A DNA stretch of 64,000 bases from Haemophilus parainfluenzae. Lineage in GTDB: Bacteria; Pseudomonadota; Gammaproteobacteria; Enterobacterales; Pasteurellaceae. The notes below the pieces were generated by a model, which worked only from the letters and a program-made list of their open reading frames with translations, was not told where the DNA came from and ran no database searches. Location: contig NZ_CP063121.1 of the NCBI RefSeq assembly GCF_014931415.1, positions 558,001 to 622,000 on the forward strand, given 5' to 3'. Of this stretch, positions 54,262-63,290 are shown piece after piece. Position 1 is the first letter of the stretch, and each line of letters begins with the position of its first letter. Both the position numbers and the translations under genes were made by a program.

Positions 54262-55023
54262 TTAGTGAGAAAGGGGAGTTACTTCATTAAGTAAGGTATT
54301 AAGTAAACTTTGATTGTCCGCACCAGCGGAAACCACCACATTATGCCAACCTTGTTGTACTGCGACATCCGCAATGCGTTGACTTACCGTGACTAAACAG
54401 CAATTTTTTAGCCAATTTTGTTCATTTTCAGGCACAAATTCGATTAACGCCTGCAAAATTTCAAGGCTTGTGACCACAAGGGTTTGCACACCAGAACGAA
54501 TACAAATACTGGTTTGCTCTTCGTTATTATAACTAATCGGTGTGCGTTGATAACATTCGACTGTATCAACAGTTGCACCGCGTAGTGTGGCTTGTTCGCG
54601 CAGTAATTCTCGTCCGCCGTTGCCACGTAGAATTAACAAGTTCTTATCTGTTAATTCTGTCATTTGCGGTAAATTTAGCACGCCTTCGGTATTTTCCGAT
54701 GTGATTGGATAACGAACAGTGCATTCAGTTTGACAGGAAAAATGCTGTGCCGTTCTATGTCCAACTGTAAAGTATTGTAAATCTTGACGCCAGCTAAAGC
54801 CAATCTCTTTCAGGGTTTTATCCGCAAAATCGACCGCACTTTTGGAAACCAAAAACACATAATCACCACTTTTTAGCTGATTAAGTTTTGTCGGTAATTG
54901 AGCCAACTCAGCACCGGTTTCAATAGAAAGCAAAGGCAAATGCAAGGCAACCACACCGGCTTGATTCAGCTGGTCAACTAGGGCTTTCCCTCGTTCATCG
55001 GGGCGAGTGACTAGTACGGCCAT
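54262..55023 (-). CDS. hemD: Uroporphyrinogen-III synthase
   Basis: HemD (253 residues) cyclises hydroxymethylbilane to uroporphyrinogen III. The family is poorly conserved, but VLVTRPDERGKALVDQLNQAG at the N-terminus, LILRGNGGRELL in the middle, and VVTSLEILQALIEFV with LVTVSQRIADVA late in the chain fit. It follows hemC by 9 bp. An inverted uptake signal encodes part of the region KSAVDFADK. Confidence 0.92.
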   Translation of the reverse strand: MAVLVTRPDERGKALVDQLNQAGVVALHLPLLSIETGAELAQLPTKLNQLKSGDYVFLVSKSAVDFADKTLKEIGFSWRQDLQYFTVGHRTAQHFSCQTECTVRYPITSENTEGVLNLPQMTELTDKNLLILRGNGGRELLREQATLRGATVDTVECYQRTPISYNNEEQTSICIRSGVQTLVVTSLEILQALIEFVPENEQNWLKNCCLVTVSQRIADVAVQQGWHNVVVSAGADNQSLLNTLLNEVTPLSH

Positions 55024-55032
55024 GGTGATTTC

Positions 55033-55965
55033 CTATGCTGAATAAATCTTCGCCAGAATCTTATCGGCGCCTTGTGCTAGCAGTTGTTCTGCGATGCTCA
55101 CGCCTAATGCTTCGGCGTTTTCAGCCGCACTTTTACCTTCTGCACGAATAATTGCGGAACCGTCCGTTTCCCCAACGAGTGCGCGCAGGAACACTTCGCC
55201 ATTTTGCTTAATGGCATAGCCGCCGATTGGTACTTGGCAGCCGCCTTGTAAGCGGGTATTCATTGCACGCTCAGCCAAAACACAAATCGTCGTTGTGGCA
55301 TCTGAAAGTGGAGCAAGTAGTGCTTTCACTTCTTCATCATCAACACGGCATTCAATGCCTACCGCACCTTGTCCAGCTGCAGGTAAAGATTGTTCTACTT
55401 CAATAAACGAAGCAATACGTTCTGCTAGTCCTAAACGAATTAAGCCGGCTGAGGCCAAAATAATGGCATCGTATTCGCCATTGTCTAATTTACTTAATCG
55501 GGTTCCCACATTGCCACGTAAAGAGCGAATATCAAGATCAGGGCGTAATTGTTTTAATTGGCATTGACGACGCAAGCTTGATGTTCCGACAATAGCGCCT
55601 TGTGGTAATTCATCTAATGAACGGTATGTATTAGACACGAAAGCATCGCGTGGATCTTCACGTTTACAGATCACACTTAACCCTAAACCTTCAGGAAATT
55701 CCATTGGCACATCTTTCATTGAATGGACGGCAATATCAGCACGTTTTTCAAGTAAAGCGTTTTCTAACTCTTTAACAAATAAGCCTTTTCCACCAATTTT
55801 AGCCAAAGGGGAATCTAAGATTACATCGCCTTTTGTCACCATTGGAACTAATTCAACAGAAAGTGTTGGGTGAAATTTCTCTAATTGATCTTTTACAAAA
55901 TTCGCTTGCCAAAGGGCTAAAGGGCTTTGACGAGTCGCTATTTTTAAGGTTTTAAGTACTGCCAT
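55033..55965 (-). CDS. hemC: Porphobilinogen deaminase (hydroxymethylbilane synthase)
   Basis: HemC (310 residues) polymerises four porphobilinogens. Substrate-binding residues in [21 protein letters not shown] and [11 protein letters not shown], and the cysteine that carries the dipyrromethane cofactor (GGCQVPIG), are all intact. It heads hemCDXY and is divergent from cyaA, the same organisation as in E. coli. H. influenzae lacks it, so its presence points to a heme-synthesising relative. Confidence 0.96.
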   Translation of the reverse strand: MAVLKTLKIATRQSPLALWQANFVKDQLEKFHPTLSVELVPMVTKGDVILDSPLAKIGGKGLFVKELENALLEKRADIAVHSMKDVPMEFPEGLGLSVICKREDPRDAFVSNTYRSLDELPQGAIVGTSSLRRQCQLKQLRPDLDIRSLRGNVGTRLSKLDNGEYDAIILASAGLIRLGLAERIASFIEVEQSLPAAGQGAVGIECRVDDEEVKALLAPLSDATTTICVLAERAMNTRLQGGCQVPIGGYAIKQNGEVFLRALVGETDGSAIIRAEGKSAAENAEALGVSIAEQLLAQGADKILAKIYSA

Positions 55966-56101
55966 AAATACCGCTGATTTTAAATATAAATGTGCCCTAT
56001 GCTACCATTTTTAGGGCAAAAAGTCAGATCATTTAAATTTTTGATTTCTGATGAGCTAAGTGGTACATTAATACCAGTTATATGGTCATAGGTAGGAAGC
56101 C

Positions 56102-58606
56102 TTGAAATACGATCTCACTCAAGCCCGAAAATGTATCGAAACTCTAGATAAACGTCGTTTTGATCGTGCATTGTTGGGCTCTGGTGATGCATTCCGACAC
56201 ATTGTCTCTTTGGTGCCGCTGCTGTTGCATCTTAATCATTCAGCTCTGCCGGGTTATGTGGAAGATGCCCCTGCAGGCATTGCCGATTTTATCCTTTCCA
56301 ATTATCAGCAAAATTTTCTCTCAAAAGAACATCCCGAACTTGTCGAAGACGTGCAAAGTGCGGTCAATTCTGATGCTGTTTTTTCACCGATCTTAGGCAT
56401 TTATGTGATGGGCAGTTTTGGCTCTATTAGCCAAACCTCAGCTTCGGATTTAGATATTTGGGTGTGCCACCAAGACGAACTGTCTGAACAAGATCAACAA
56501 CGTTTGACAGAAAAAACGAAGAAAATTAGCCATTGGGCATCCACATTTAATGTGGAAATGCATTTTTATCTGATGACGCAAAAACGCTTCCGTAATGAGC
56601 GTTATTCCGATCCATTAACTAAAGAAAACAGCGGTTCTGCTCAATATATGTTGCTGCTGGAAGAATTTTATCGTTCTGCTGTACGCCTTTCGGGGAAACC
56701 ATTATTGTGGCTCCACTTGTGGGTGGAAGATGAAAAACAATATGAAGCCGAAGTTGCGCGTCTAGTGGCAGAAGGTGAGCTTAATCCAAATGATTGGGTA
56801 GATTTTGGTGGATTGGGGCAATTCTCTGCCAGTGAATACTTTGGCGCAAGCTTATGGCAACTGTATAAAGGTATTGATTCACCGTATAAATCGGTGATGA
56901 AAATCTTATTATTGGAAACCTACGCCCAAGAATACCCAAATGCCCATTTAATTGCTCGTCAATTTAAAGAAGATTTACTATCCGGTCGCAGTACCGCTGC
57001 ACACCATTTTGACCCTTATATCGCGATTCTAGAGAGAATTAGTCAATATTTGACCGCACATTCAGAATTTAAGCGTCTTGATTTTGTCCGTTCTTGTTTT
57101 TATGTGAAAGCCACAGAAGACTTTGCGTTATATCACGCGTCAAACTGGCGTATTTCTTATATGAAAATGATGGCTCAAGAATGGGGCTGGTCAAAAGAAC
57201 GCATTGAAGAATTGGATCAACGTCCAAATTGGAAAGTCAAACGGGTGAAAGAAAGTCACACTAATTTAGTGACCTTCTTGATGATGAGTTATCGAAATCT
57301 AGTGGATTTTGCGCGTAAACATAAAATTAATTCTAGCGTGATTCCGCAAGATATTACGGTACTTTCTCGTAAGCTTTATACTGCATTTGAAGAGCTACCA
57401 GGTAAAATTACGCTACTGAATCCACAGATTTCGCATAATTTAGCAGAAGAGCACCTCACATTTATCGAAGTTCACGGTAATAAGAATTTTAAGGATGGGT
57501 GGTATCTGGTGAATCAGCCGCCAAATCATATTATGTTCTCGAAAGAACGCGTGATTGAATATGGGGAAAGTTTAAATAAAGTGGTCGCATGGGCTTATTT
57601 TAATCGCTTGCTAACAGCTGAAACGCGTTTACATCTAATTAGTCAAAATATCGACCAACTGACTTTACGTAATTTTGTTGCCGATTTACGCTTGTTTTTC
57701 CCGCATACCAATGGCCAAGCGCCTACAAATGAGGCGCTTTCGTCCCAATGTGAAATCCGTGATCTATTTATTGCAGTAAACTTAGTAAATGACCCAACTG
57801 CACAAGTGGAAGAACTTAAATCCAATATTTCCCCAAGTGATTTATTCAGTTTTGGTCAGTTAGAACAGAGTTTGGTCGGAAGCATTGATTTCACTTACCG
57901 TAACGTATGGAATGAAATTCGAACCTTACACTTTGAAGGGCAGAATGCGATTTTGCTTGCCTTAAAAGTGCTTTCTAATAAAATTGATCAGGGTGTAAAT
58001 CAGCCGCGTTCTGTACAGGTTTTCTGTTACAGTAAACACTACAATCGTACGTTGCGAAACTTAGTGAGTGCGTTAGTCAATCGTTGTATTAGTATTCAAT
58101 TGGGGGATAGTCGTCCAACAACCCATTCTCGTTTACGTGTAGCAGGGAAAAACTGGCAATTCTTTTTTGAGGAAAAAGGGATTAGTTTGCAACCTATTGA
58201 AGGCGGAAAAGAAAGTGCGGTCAATTTTGAGGACGTTTTACCGACTCAGTTGGAAGAAAAAGAAATTATTCCTGAAGCCCGTCGATACCCGCCTGAAATT
58301 GATTTATTTGCCAGTGAAGGTTTTTTACAGTTCTTTTTTGAAGATAATGTGGATGATAGTTTTAACGTCTATTTGTTAGATGAAAAAAATCGTCTCGAAA
58401 TTTATCGTCAATGTGAAGGTTCGAAAGATGATAAAGTACGTGAAATAAATCAGATTTATCAATCGCTTGGTTCGAAAGATTGTGAAAATCCGTATAAAAT
58501 GGTGCAACGGAATTTTAATTATCCTCAATTTTATCAATTGCATCCGACAGAAAGTGGCATGCGTATTATGCCGTTCAAATTTAAAAGCAAAAGGACTTGC
58601 GAATAG
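56102..58606 (+). CDS. cyaA: Class I adenylate cyclase
   Basis: CyaA (834 residues) makes cAMP from ATP for CRP-dependent control. The N-terminal catalytic domain has GSFGSISQTSASDLDIWVCH (about residue 100-120), and the C-terminal half is the glucose-sensing regulatory domain. The start is TTG at 56102 with TAGGAAG upstream; E. coli cyaA also uses TTG, which keeps expression low. Two uptake signals (near 56353 and 58213) encode QSAVNS and ESAVNF. It is divergent from hemC. Confidence 0.95.
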   Translation: MKYDLTQARKCIETLDKRRFDRALLGSGDAFRHIVSLVPLLLHLNHSALPGYVEDAPAGIADFILSNYQQNFLSKEHPELVEDVQSAVNSDAVFSPILGIYVMGSFGSISQTSASDLDIWVCHQDELSEQDQQRLTEKTKKISHWASTFNVEMHFYLMTQKRFRNERYSDPLTKENSGSAQYMLLLEEFYRSAVRLSGKPLLWLHLWVEDEKQYEAEVARLVAEGELNPNDWVDFGGLGQFSASEYFGASLWQLYKGIDSPYKSVMKILLLETYAQEYPNAHLIARQFKEDLLSGRSTAAHHFDPYIAILERISQYLTAHSEFKRLDFVRSCFYVKATEDFALYHASNWRISYMKMMAQEWGWSKERIEELDQRPNWKVKRVKESHTNLVTFLMMSYRNLVDFARKHKINSSVIPQDITVLSRKLYTAFEELPGKITLLNPQISHNLAEEHLTFIEVHGNKNFKDGWYLVNQPPNHIMFSKERVIEYGESLNKVVAWAYFNRLLTAETRLHLISQNIDQLTLRNFVADLRLFFPHTNGQAPTNEALSSQCEIRDLFIAVNLVNDPTAQVEELKSNISPSDLFSFGQLEQSLVGSIDFTYRNVWNEIRTLHFEGQNAILLALKVLSNKIDQGVNQPRSVQVFCYSKHYNRTLRNLVSALVNRCISIQLGDSRPTTHSRLRVAGKNWQFFFEEKGISLQPIEGGKESAVNFEDVLPTQLEEKEIIPEARRYPPEIDLFASEGFLQFFFEDNVDDSFNVYLLDEKNRLEIYRQCEGSKDDKVREINQIYQSLGSKDCENPYKMVQRNFNYPQFYQLHPTESGMRIMPFKFKSKRTCE

Positions 58607-58627
58607 CTCAATCAAAACAAGCATTGT

Positions 58628-58641
58628 TTGAGGTAAATCAA
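58628..58641. promoter_or_regulatory. FNR-like site upstream of narP
   Basis: TTGAG-GTAA-ATCAA matches the FNR consensus TTGAT-N4-ATCAA at 9 of 10 positions, about 150 bp before narP. The distance is long for direct activation unless the transcript starts well upstream of the gene. Confidence 0.4.
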
Positions 58642-58730
58642 ATTTATCTGCAAATTATGCATTGGAAGATAGGCAAAATCCCGATAGAATCCTTCGTTCG
58701 AAAATCTATTGAGAAATAATCTAAGGCTGT

Positions 58731-58766
58731 GGACGTTTTCGCCTTCAGGCGATAGAATGTTCGTCC
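58731..58766 (+). other. Structured narP leader
   Basis: GGACG (58731-58735) pairs with CGTCC (58762-58766), enclosing an inner hairpin CGCC-TTCA-GGCG (58740-58751). Together they make a two-level stem in the 5' leader, 21 bp before the narP start. Confidence 0.4.
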
Positions 58767-58787
58767 GCTTATCTCTTGGAGAATATG

Positions 58788-59417
58788 ATGCAAGAAAAGT
58801 TAAAAGTATTAATTATCGACGACCATCCATTAATGCGTCGTGGTATCAAACAATTAGTTGAATTAGAAGAGCATTTTGAAGTCGTTGCCGATGTAGGAAG
58901 CGGTACAGAAGGCATTTCCATTGCGATTCAAGAATCCCCGGATTTAATCATTTTAGATCTGAATATGAAAGGTCTCTCTGGTTTAGATACCCTTAAAGGC
59001 TTGCGTGCAGAAGGTGTTGATGCACGAATTTTGATCTTAACTGTGTCTGATGCTAAAAATGATATTTTCACTCTCATTGATGCGGGTGCTGATGGTTATT
59101 TATTGAAAGATACTGAGCCAGATGTGCTACTTGAACAAATTAAACGTATTGCACAAGGTGAAGTGATTTTAAGTGATTCGATTAAAAATCTTCTTTTAGA
59201 ACGCAAACATACTGTTGATCCAATGGATTCACTCACCGATCGTGAAATGGACGTATTACGTTTAATCGCAACAGGTTTATCGAATAAACAAATTGCAGGC
59301 CAACTTTTCATTTCTGAAGAGACGGTCAAAGTGCATATTCGTAATTTACTGCGTAAACTTAACGTGCATTCACGTGTTGCTGCGACTGTCTTGTTCTTCG
59401 AACGAAATGGTCGATAG
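58788..59417 (+). CDS. narP: Nitrate/nitrite response regulator NarP
   Basis: This 209-residue response regulator has a receiver domain (phospho-aspartate in LIILDLNMKG) and a LuxR-type HTH (LTDREMDVLRLIATGLSNKQIAGQLFISEETVKVHIRNLLRKL). It is the single Nar regulator of Haemophilus, controlled by NarQ, which is not in this window. Two ATGs are possible (58785, 58788); the GGAGA spacing favours the second. It controls anaerobic respiration genes. Confidence 0.92.
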   Translation: MQEKLKVLIIDDHPLMRRGIKQLVELEEHFEVVADVGSGTEGISIAIQESPDLIILDLNMKGLSGLDTLKGLRAEGVDARILILTVSDAKNDIFTLIDAGADGYLLKDTEPDVLLEQIKRIAQGEVILSDSIKNLLLERKHTVDPMDSLTDREMDVLRLIATGLSNKQIAGQLFISEETVKVHIRNLLRKLNVHSRVAATVLFFERNGR

Positions 59418-59435
59418 TCAAGTTTCAAAACGTAA

Positions 59436-59466
59436 AAAAGTGCGGTCAAAATTGACCGCACTTTTT
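59436..59466. terminator. Perfect uptake-signal-pair terminator, narP / yibQ
   Basis: AAGTGCGGT (59438-59446) and ACCGCACTT (59455-59463), with TCAA/TTGA extensions, form an almost loopless 15-bp palindrome flanked by A and T runs. It terminates both convergent genes. Confidence 0.9.
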
Positions 59467-59468
59467 AT

Positions 59469-60311
59469 TTATCTCGGCACACCCCGTAATAAAGGAATTG
59501 GCTCAAATGGCGCAACTGAGGTTGGCGCAGGAATATCATTAAAAATTAAGATAAATGGTTTAGGTGGTAAGATTTTTTCATTTCGCCACAAGCTTCCCAT
59601 GCTGACTAATTGAATATCATCGGGTAAATTCTTTATTCCTGATTTTAATACGGCTACAGTATTTGGGCGAGGGTGTCCAATAGCAATGGCTGTGCCATGT
59701 TTACGCGCATATTGAATTGCACTTTGAAATTGGCGTTGAACATCTGCCAAATTATCACTGTCATCTAAAAACACATGGCGATCTAATACACGTACGCCTT
59801 GTTCTTTTGCTATTTTTCCCGCAACTGATTTTCCGATAGTACGGCTATCTAAAAAGAATAAATGCTGCTCGCGAAGTGCGGACATTAAATAAGTCATTAA
59901 TGTGGCATCGGCTGTGGCTGCACTGCCCATATGATTATTCATTCCGATAGCATTGGGCACAATAGATTTAGCTTTTTTCACTCGCTCATTCACTTGCGCT
60001 TCAGACAAGCCTAAAGTCAAACCACCTTCTTCAATTTTAATATTGCTGACAGGCTGCATTGGCATATGAATAAGAATATCGTGATTTTGTGCTTTCGCTT
60101 CTTGATTGCGAATTTTGGCATAGGGCGCAGCAGGAATAATCGCAACGGAGATTTCTTTTGGCATGGCTAAAACCTCAGCATCTTCTTTCGGATGATAGCC
60201 AATGTCATCAATCACAATAGCTAGTTTGCCCTGTGCAAAAGTAAAAGCAGAGAAAAGTGCGGTTGAAAAAATGAGCGTATTTTTGACCGCACTTTGAAAG
60301 AATGCCGCCAT
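59469..60311 (-). CDS. yibQ: Divergent polysaccharide deacetylase family protein (YibQ)
   Basis: This 280-residue exported protein has a signal peptide ending AFTFAQG and the DUF610 divergent polysaccharide deacetylase domain (LAIVIDDIGYHPKEDAEVLAMP; DILIHMPMQPVSN; GMNNHMGSAATAD; AIAIGHPRPNTVAVL). The DD, HMP and HMGS motifs resemble the metal site of NodB-type deacetylases, but activity has not been assigned. It starts on the last base of envC, as in E. coli. An inverted uptake-signal pair (60255-60294) encodes its signal-peptide region. Confidence 0.9.
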   Translation of the reverse strand: MAAFFQSAVKNTLIFSTALFSAFTFAQGKLAIVIDDIGYHPKEDAEVLAMPKEISVAIIPAAPYAKIRNQEAKAQNHDILIHMPMQPVSNIKIEEGGLTLGLSEAQVNERVKKAKSIVPNAIGMNNHMGSAATADATLMTYLMSALREQHLFFLDSRTIGKSVAGKIAKEQGVRVLDRHVFLDDSDNLADVQRQFQSAIQYARKHGTAIAIGHPRPNTVAVLKSGIKNLPDDIQLVSMGSLWRNEKILPPKPFILIFNDIPAPTSVAPFEPIPLLRGVPR

Positions 60312-61543
60312 TATTTAATCCACCCAGCTGGATTCACAGGCACCCCTTTACGGCTAATTCCAAAGTAAAGTGCCGGTTTAGAGAGCTCACCCGTATTACC
60401 TACTTGCGCAATGGTCTGTCCCGCAGACACCAGCTGACCCTGTTTCACAAATACCGCTTGGTTGAAACCATATAAGCTCAAGTCGCTGTCGCCGTGTTTC
60501 ACAATCACCATATAACCATAGCCATTAAGATGACCCGCTAGAATGACACGACCACTTGCAATAGCTTTTACCGCGGTACCCGTTGGTGCGCCGATAACCA
60601 TACCTTTCCAACGCACTTCTCCCGCTTGGATTGAACCAAAGGAATGCAATGTCGGACCGGAAACGGGACGACTGTATTGACGTGCAGCCGTACCTAAACC
60701 ACTGGTGCTGTTAATCAACTTACGTTCTTGATCAGTTGGTTGATAAGGTTTTGAGGTCCGTTTTTCTTCCTCTTGTTTTTTCTGAGCAAGGGCTTCACGC
60801 TCACGTTGTTCTTGTTGGCGAGCGGCTTGTTCAGCACGTTGAATTTCTTGGCGAAGGGCATTTTCGTTCGCTTTCAACGTTTCCAATTTATTCTGATCTT
60901 TCGTTAAGTTTTTATTGAGTTCATTTAACGTAGATTGACGTTCTTGTTGTGCTTTTTGTAATTCTAGCTGTTGTTTCTTTTGCGTAGAAAGTTGCTCGCG
61001 ATGGTTTTTTTGTTGCCCTGAAATCGCTTCGCGTTGTTTCGCTAAATTCTCTTGTGTCGCTTTCAGATTGTTAATCATATCAATGCGAACTTGGTTTAAG
61101 TGCTGATAATACACTTTCATGCGTTCCGCTTTTTTGGCATCTTCCGAAAGCATTCTTTCCAAGGTAGAAGGATTGACACCTGAGCGATAGATGGCATCTA
61201 TTTGTTGCGCGAGCTTCGCTTTTTGCACACGCTCTTGCTTTTCTAATTGCTTGATTTGCTTTTCCGTTTCCGCCATTTGCTTGCGGATTTCTTGCAAACT
61301 TAATTCTGTTTCACGTAATTCACCGACAACGCTGTTAATTTTGCTTTCTTGATCTTTAAGACTGGCTTGGAGTTTAGCTTGTGCGCGTTTTTGCTCGGCG
61401 ATCTTCGATTCTTGTTGTTTAATTTGTTTTTGAATTTGGTTGAGATCGTTGCCTTGCGCGAAAGATGAAAAGCCAAGCAGACCGCAAGCCAAAAGTGCGG
61501 TCAGTTTTGATAAGATTTTTTTTCTACGATTGCTTTGCTGCAT
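60311..61543 (-). CDS. envC: Murein hydrolase activator EnvC
   Basis: EnvC (410 residues) activates the amidases AmiA/AmiB at the division septum. It has a signal peptide, a long coiled coil (about residues 30-260, repeated Q/K/E-rich heptads) and a C-terminal LytM domain. The zinc ligands of active LytM enzymes are missing: the usual HxH reads LYFGI and the first histidine block is replaced, so it is a non-catalytic activator as expected. Its signal peptide reads KLTALLACG, coded by an inverted uptake signal. It is divergent from gpmA. Confidence 0.94.
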   Translation of the reverse strand: MQQSNRRKKILSKLTALLACGLLGFSSFAQGNDLNQIQKQIKQQESKIAEQKRAQAKLQASLKDQESKINSVVGELRETELSLQEIRKQMAETEKQIKQLEKQERVQKAKLAQQIDAIYRSGVNPSTLERMLSEDAKKAERMKVYYQHLNQVRIDMINNLKATQENLAKQREAISGQQKNHREQLSTQKKQQLELQKAQQERQSTLNELNKNLTKDQNKLETLKANENALRQEIQRAEQAARQQEQREREALAQKKQEEEKRTSKPYQPTDQERKLINSTSGLGTAARQYSRPVSGPTLHSFGSIQAGEVRWKGMVIGAPTGTAVKAIASGRVILAGHLNGYGYMVIVKHGDSDLSLYGFNQAVFVKQGQLVSAGQTIAQVGNTGELSKPALYFGISRKGVPVNPAGWIK

Positions 61544-61730
61544 ACATCTAAACTTGAGAGAAATTAAGGGACGAATAAAGTTTAAATACTAGCATTATTT
61601 TTGAGTGGCTAAAAGTTTACAGGCGATTTTTTGCGAAAGATCAGTAAATACCGCCTTTTTGCTTTTAAACATAACGATTTTTTGCTATAAAAGAGCCATT
61701 CATTTTTTTATTAATACTTAGGAGATCCTT

Positions 61731-62414
61731 ATGGAATTAGTATTCATTCGTCACGGTTTCAGTGAGTGGAACGCAAAAAATTTGTTCACCGGTTGGCGTG
61801 ATGTGAATTTAACCGAGCGCGGCGTAGAAGAAGCAAAAGCTGCGGGTAAAAAATTGTTCGAGAAAGGCTATGAATTTGATATTGCCTTCACTTCTGTTTT
61901 AACTCGTGCAATCAAAACCTGTAACATCGTGTTAGAAGAATCTCACCAATTATGGATTCCTCAAGTGAAAAACTGGCGTTTAAATGAGCGTCACTATGGT
62001 GCATTACAAGGCTTAGATAAAAAAGAAACAGCAGAGAAATACGGTGATGAACAAGTTCATATCTGGCGTCGTTCTTATGATATTTCTCCTCCAGATTTAG
62101 ATCCGAAAGATCCAAATTCTGCACATAATGATCGTCGTTATGCAAACATTCCGTCTGATGTTATACCAAATGCAGAAAACTTAAAATTAACCTTAGAACG
62201 TGCATTACCATTCTGGGAAGACCAAATTGCTCCAGCAATGCTTTCTGGTAAACGTGTTTTAGTGGTGGCACACGGTAACTCACTTCGTGCATTAGCAAAA
62301 CACATCATCGGTATTTCTGATGCGGAAATCATGGATTTTGAAATCCCAACCGGTCAACCGTTAGTGTTAAAACTTGACGATAAATTAAACTACGTAGAAC
62401 ACTACTATCTTTAA
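61731..62414 (+). CDS. gpmA: 2,3-bisphosphoglycerate-dependent phosphoglycerate mutase
   Basis: GpmA (227 residues) interconverts 3- and 2-phosphoglycerate in glycolysis. The phosphohistidine is in [10 protein letters not shown] (residues about 6-15), the acid residue in [11 protein letters not shown], and the second histidine in [11 protein letters not shown]. The length matches the short Haemophilus form (E. coli has about 250). AGGAGA precedes the ATG, and the envC-gpmA divergent arrangement is the same as in H. influenzae. Confidence 0.96.
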   Translation: MELVFIRHGFSEWNAKNLFTGWRDVNLTERGVEEAKAAGKKLFEKGYEFDIAFTSVLTRAIKTCNIVLEESHQLWIPQVKNWRLNERHYGALQGLDKKETAEKYGDEQVHIWRRSYDISPPDLDPKDPNSAHNDRRYANIPSDVIPNAENLKLTLERALPFWEDQIAPAMLSGKRVLVVAHGNSLRALAKHIIGISDAEIMDFEIPTGQPLVLKLDDKLNYVEHYYL

Positions 62415-62429
62415 TTTATAAGTGAATTT

Positions 62430-62462
62430 CAAAGTGCGGTTAATTTTGACCGCACTTTTTGT
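62430..62462 (+). terminator. Uptake-signal inverted-pair terminator after gpmA
   Basis: AAGTGCGGT (62432-62440) and ACCGCACTT (62449-62457), with T-rich flanks, form a strong stem after gpmA and before the next gene. Confidence 0.85.
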
Positions 62463-62478
62463 TTAAGGAGAATAAAGG

Positions 62479-63288
62479 ATGAAAAAATTACTCGCGGTGA
62501 TTTTTGCCTTGTTACCTGTTTTGGCCTTTGCAGCATCGCCAAATCATACGGCAAAATCAACTCAAACTAAATCAGTGAAAACGGCAGTTAAAAAAGTGGA
62601 AGCCAAGAAAGCCACTACACCTAAAACCGTAGCTAAAACAGCGAAAAAGAAAGCTGATGCCAAAAAAGCAGAAGTGAAAAAGCCAGCTAAAATTGTTGAA
62701 GCGAAAAAAGCGGTAACGAAAAAAGAAAAAAGAAAAAATAAAACGACAAATAAAGCCGACAAAACAGAGCCGACAAAAACGAAAGGCAAACAGCCAGTAG
62801 AAAAAACTAAACAAACGGCGGTAAAAGACAAAAAGACGGTAGTGAAAAGCAAGCAAAGTGCAGTTAAAGAATCAGCGAAACCTGAAAAGGTGATGGCTAA
62901 AAAAACACCAGCAGTTAAAACTGAAGTGAAGAAAGCGGAGCCCAAAGCTGTTGAAAAAGTGACTGAAAAGAAAGTAGATGCTGTCGCACAAAAAACAGCC
63001 AGTATGGTGACAAAATCCGTCGTCGTACCAAGATGTAATGATTCAAAAGTTTTTGCGGTATTATCTGATGCCTTTAAAAAACAAGGTGCTGCTACTAACA
63101 CCCAAATGACAGTGAAACAAATCTCGCAAGCCCGAGAAACGCAATCTTATCCACAACAAGGCATTCGCAGCTGTAATGCGATAGTGGAAACCAATGGCGT
63201 TAAATATGTTACCGATTACAGCATTATCTTGAATGATAAAGGCTTTTTCGTGCAAGTTGAAAACGCACAACCCGCTCAACGTTTCTAA
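62479..63288 (+). CDS. Lysine-rich exported protein with a conserved C-terminal domain
   Basis: This 269-residue protein has a signal peptide ending LAFAAS. Residues about 25-185 form a low-complexity region with about 50 lysines in 160 residues by hand count, in AKKA/VKK/KKT-type repeats, so it is strongly basic. A compact C-terminal domain (VPRCNDSKVFAVLSDAFKKQ through YVTDYSIILNDKGFFVQVENAQ) carries two cysteines (C in RCNDS and in RSCNA) and may be folded. The function is unknown; the basic region could bind peptidoglycan, DNA or LPS. AAGGAG precedes the ATG. Confidence 0.75.
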   Translation: MKKLLAVIFALLPVLAFAASPNHTAKSTQTKSVKTAVKKVEAKKATTPKTVAKTAKKKADAKKAEVKKPAKIVEAKKAVTKKEKRKNKTTNKADKTEPTKTKGKQPVEKTKQTAVKDKKTVVKSKQSAVKESAKPEKVMAKKTPAVKTEVKKAEPKAVEKVTEKKVDAVAQKTASMVTKSVVVPRCNDSKVFAVLSDAFKKQGAATNTQMTVKQISQARETQSYPQQGIRSCNAIVETNGVKYVTDYSIILNDKGFFVQVENAQPAQRF

Positions 63289-63290
63289 TC

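Noticed and set aside
55966-56101. CRP site controlling cyaA as in E. coli
   Set aside because: No TGTGA-N6-TCACA match of useful quality was found in the hemC-cyaA divergent region.
62562-63101. Long open frame on the minus strand opposite the lysine-rich protein, rich in Phe, Leu and Ser
   Set aside because: It is the mirror of AAA/AAG-rich codons on the plus strand, which read as Phe/Leu on the other strand. The plus frame has a signal peptide, ribosome binding site and a conserved C-terminal domain.
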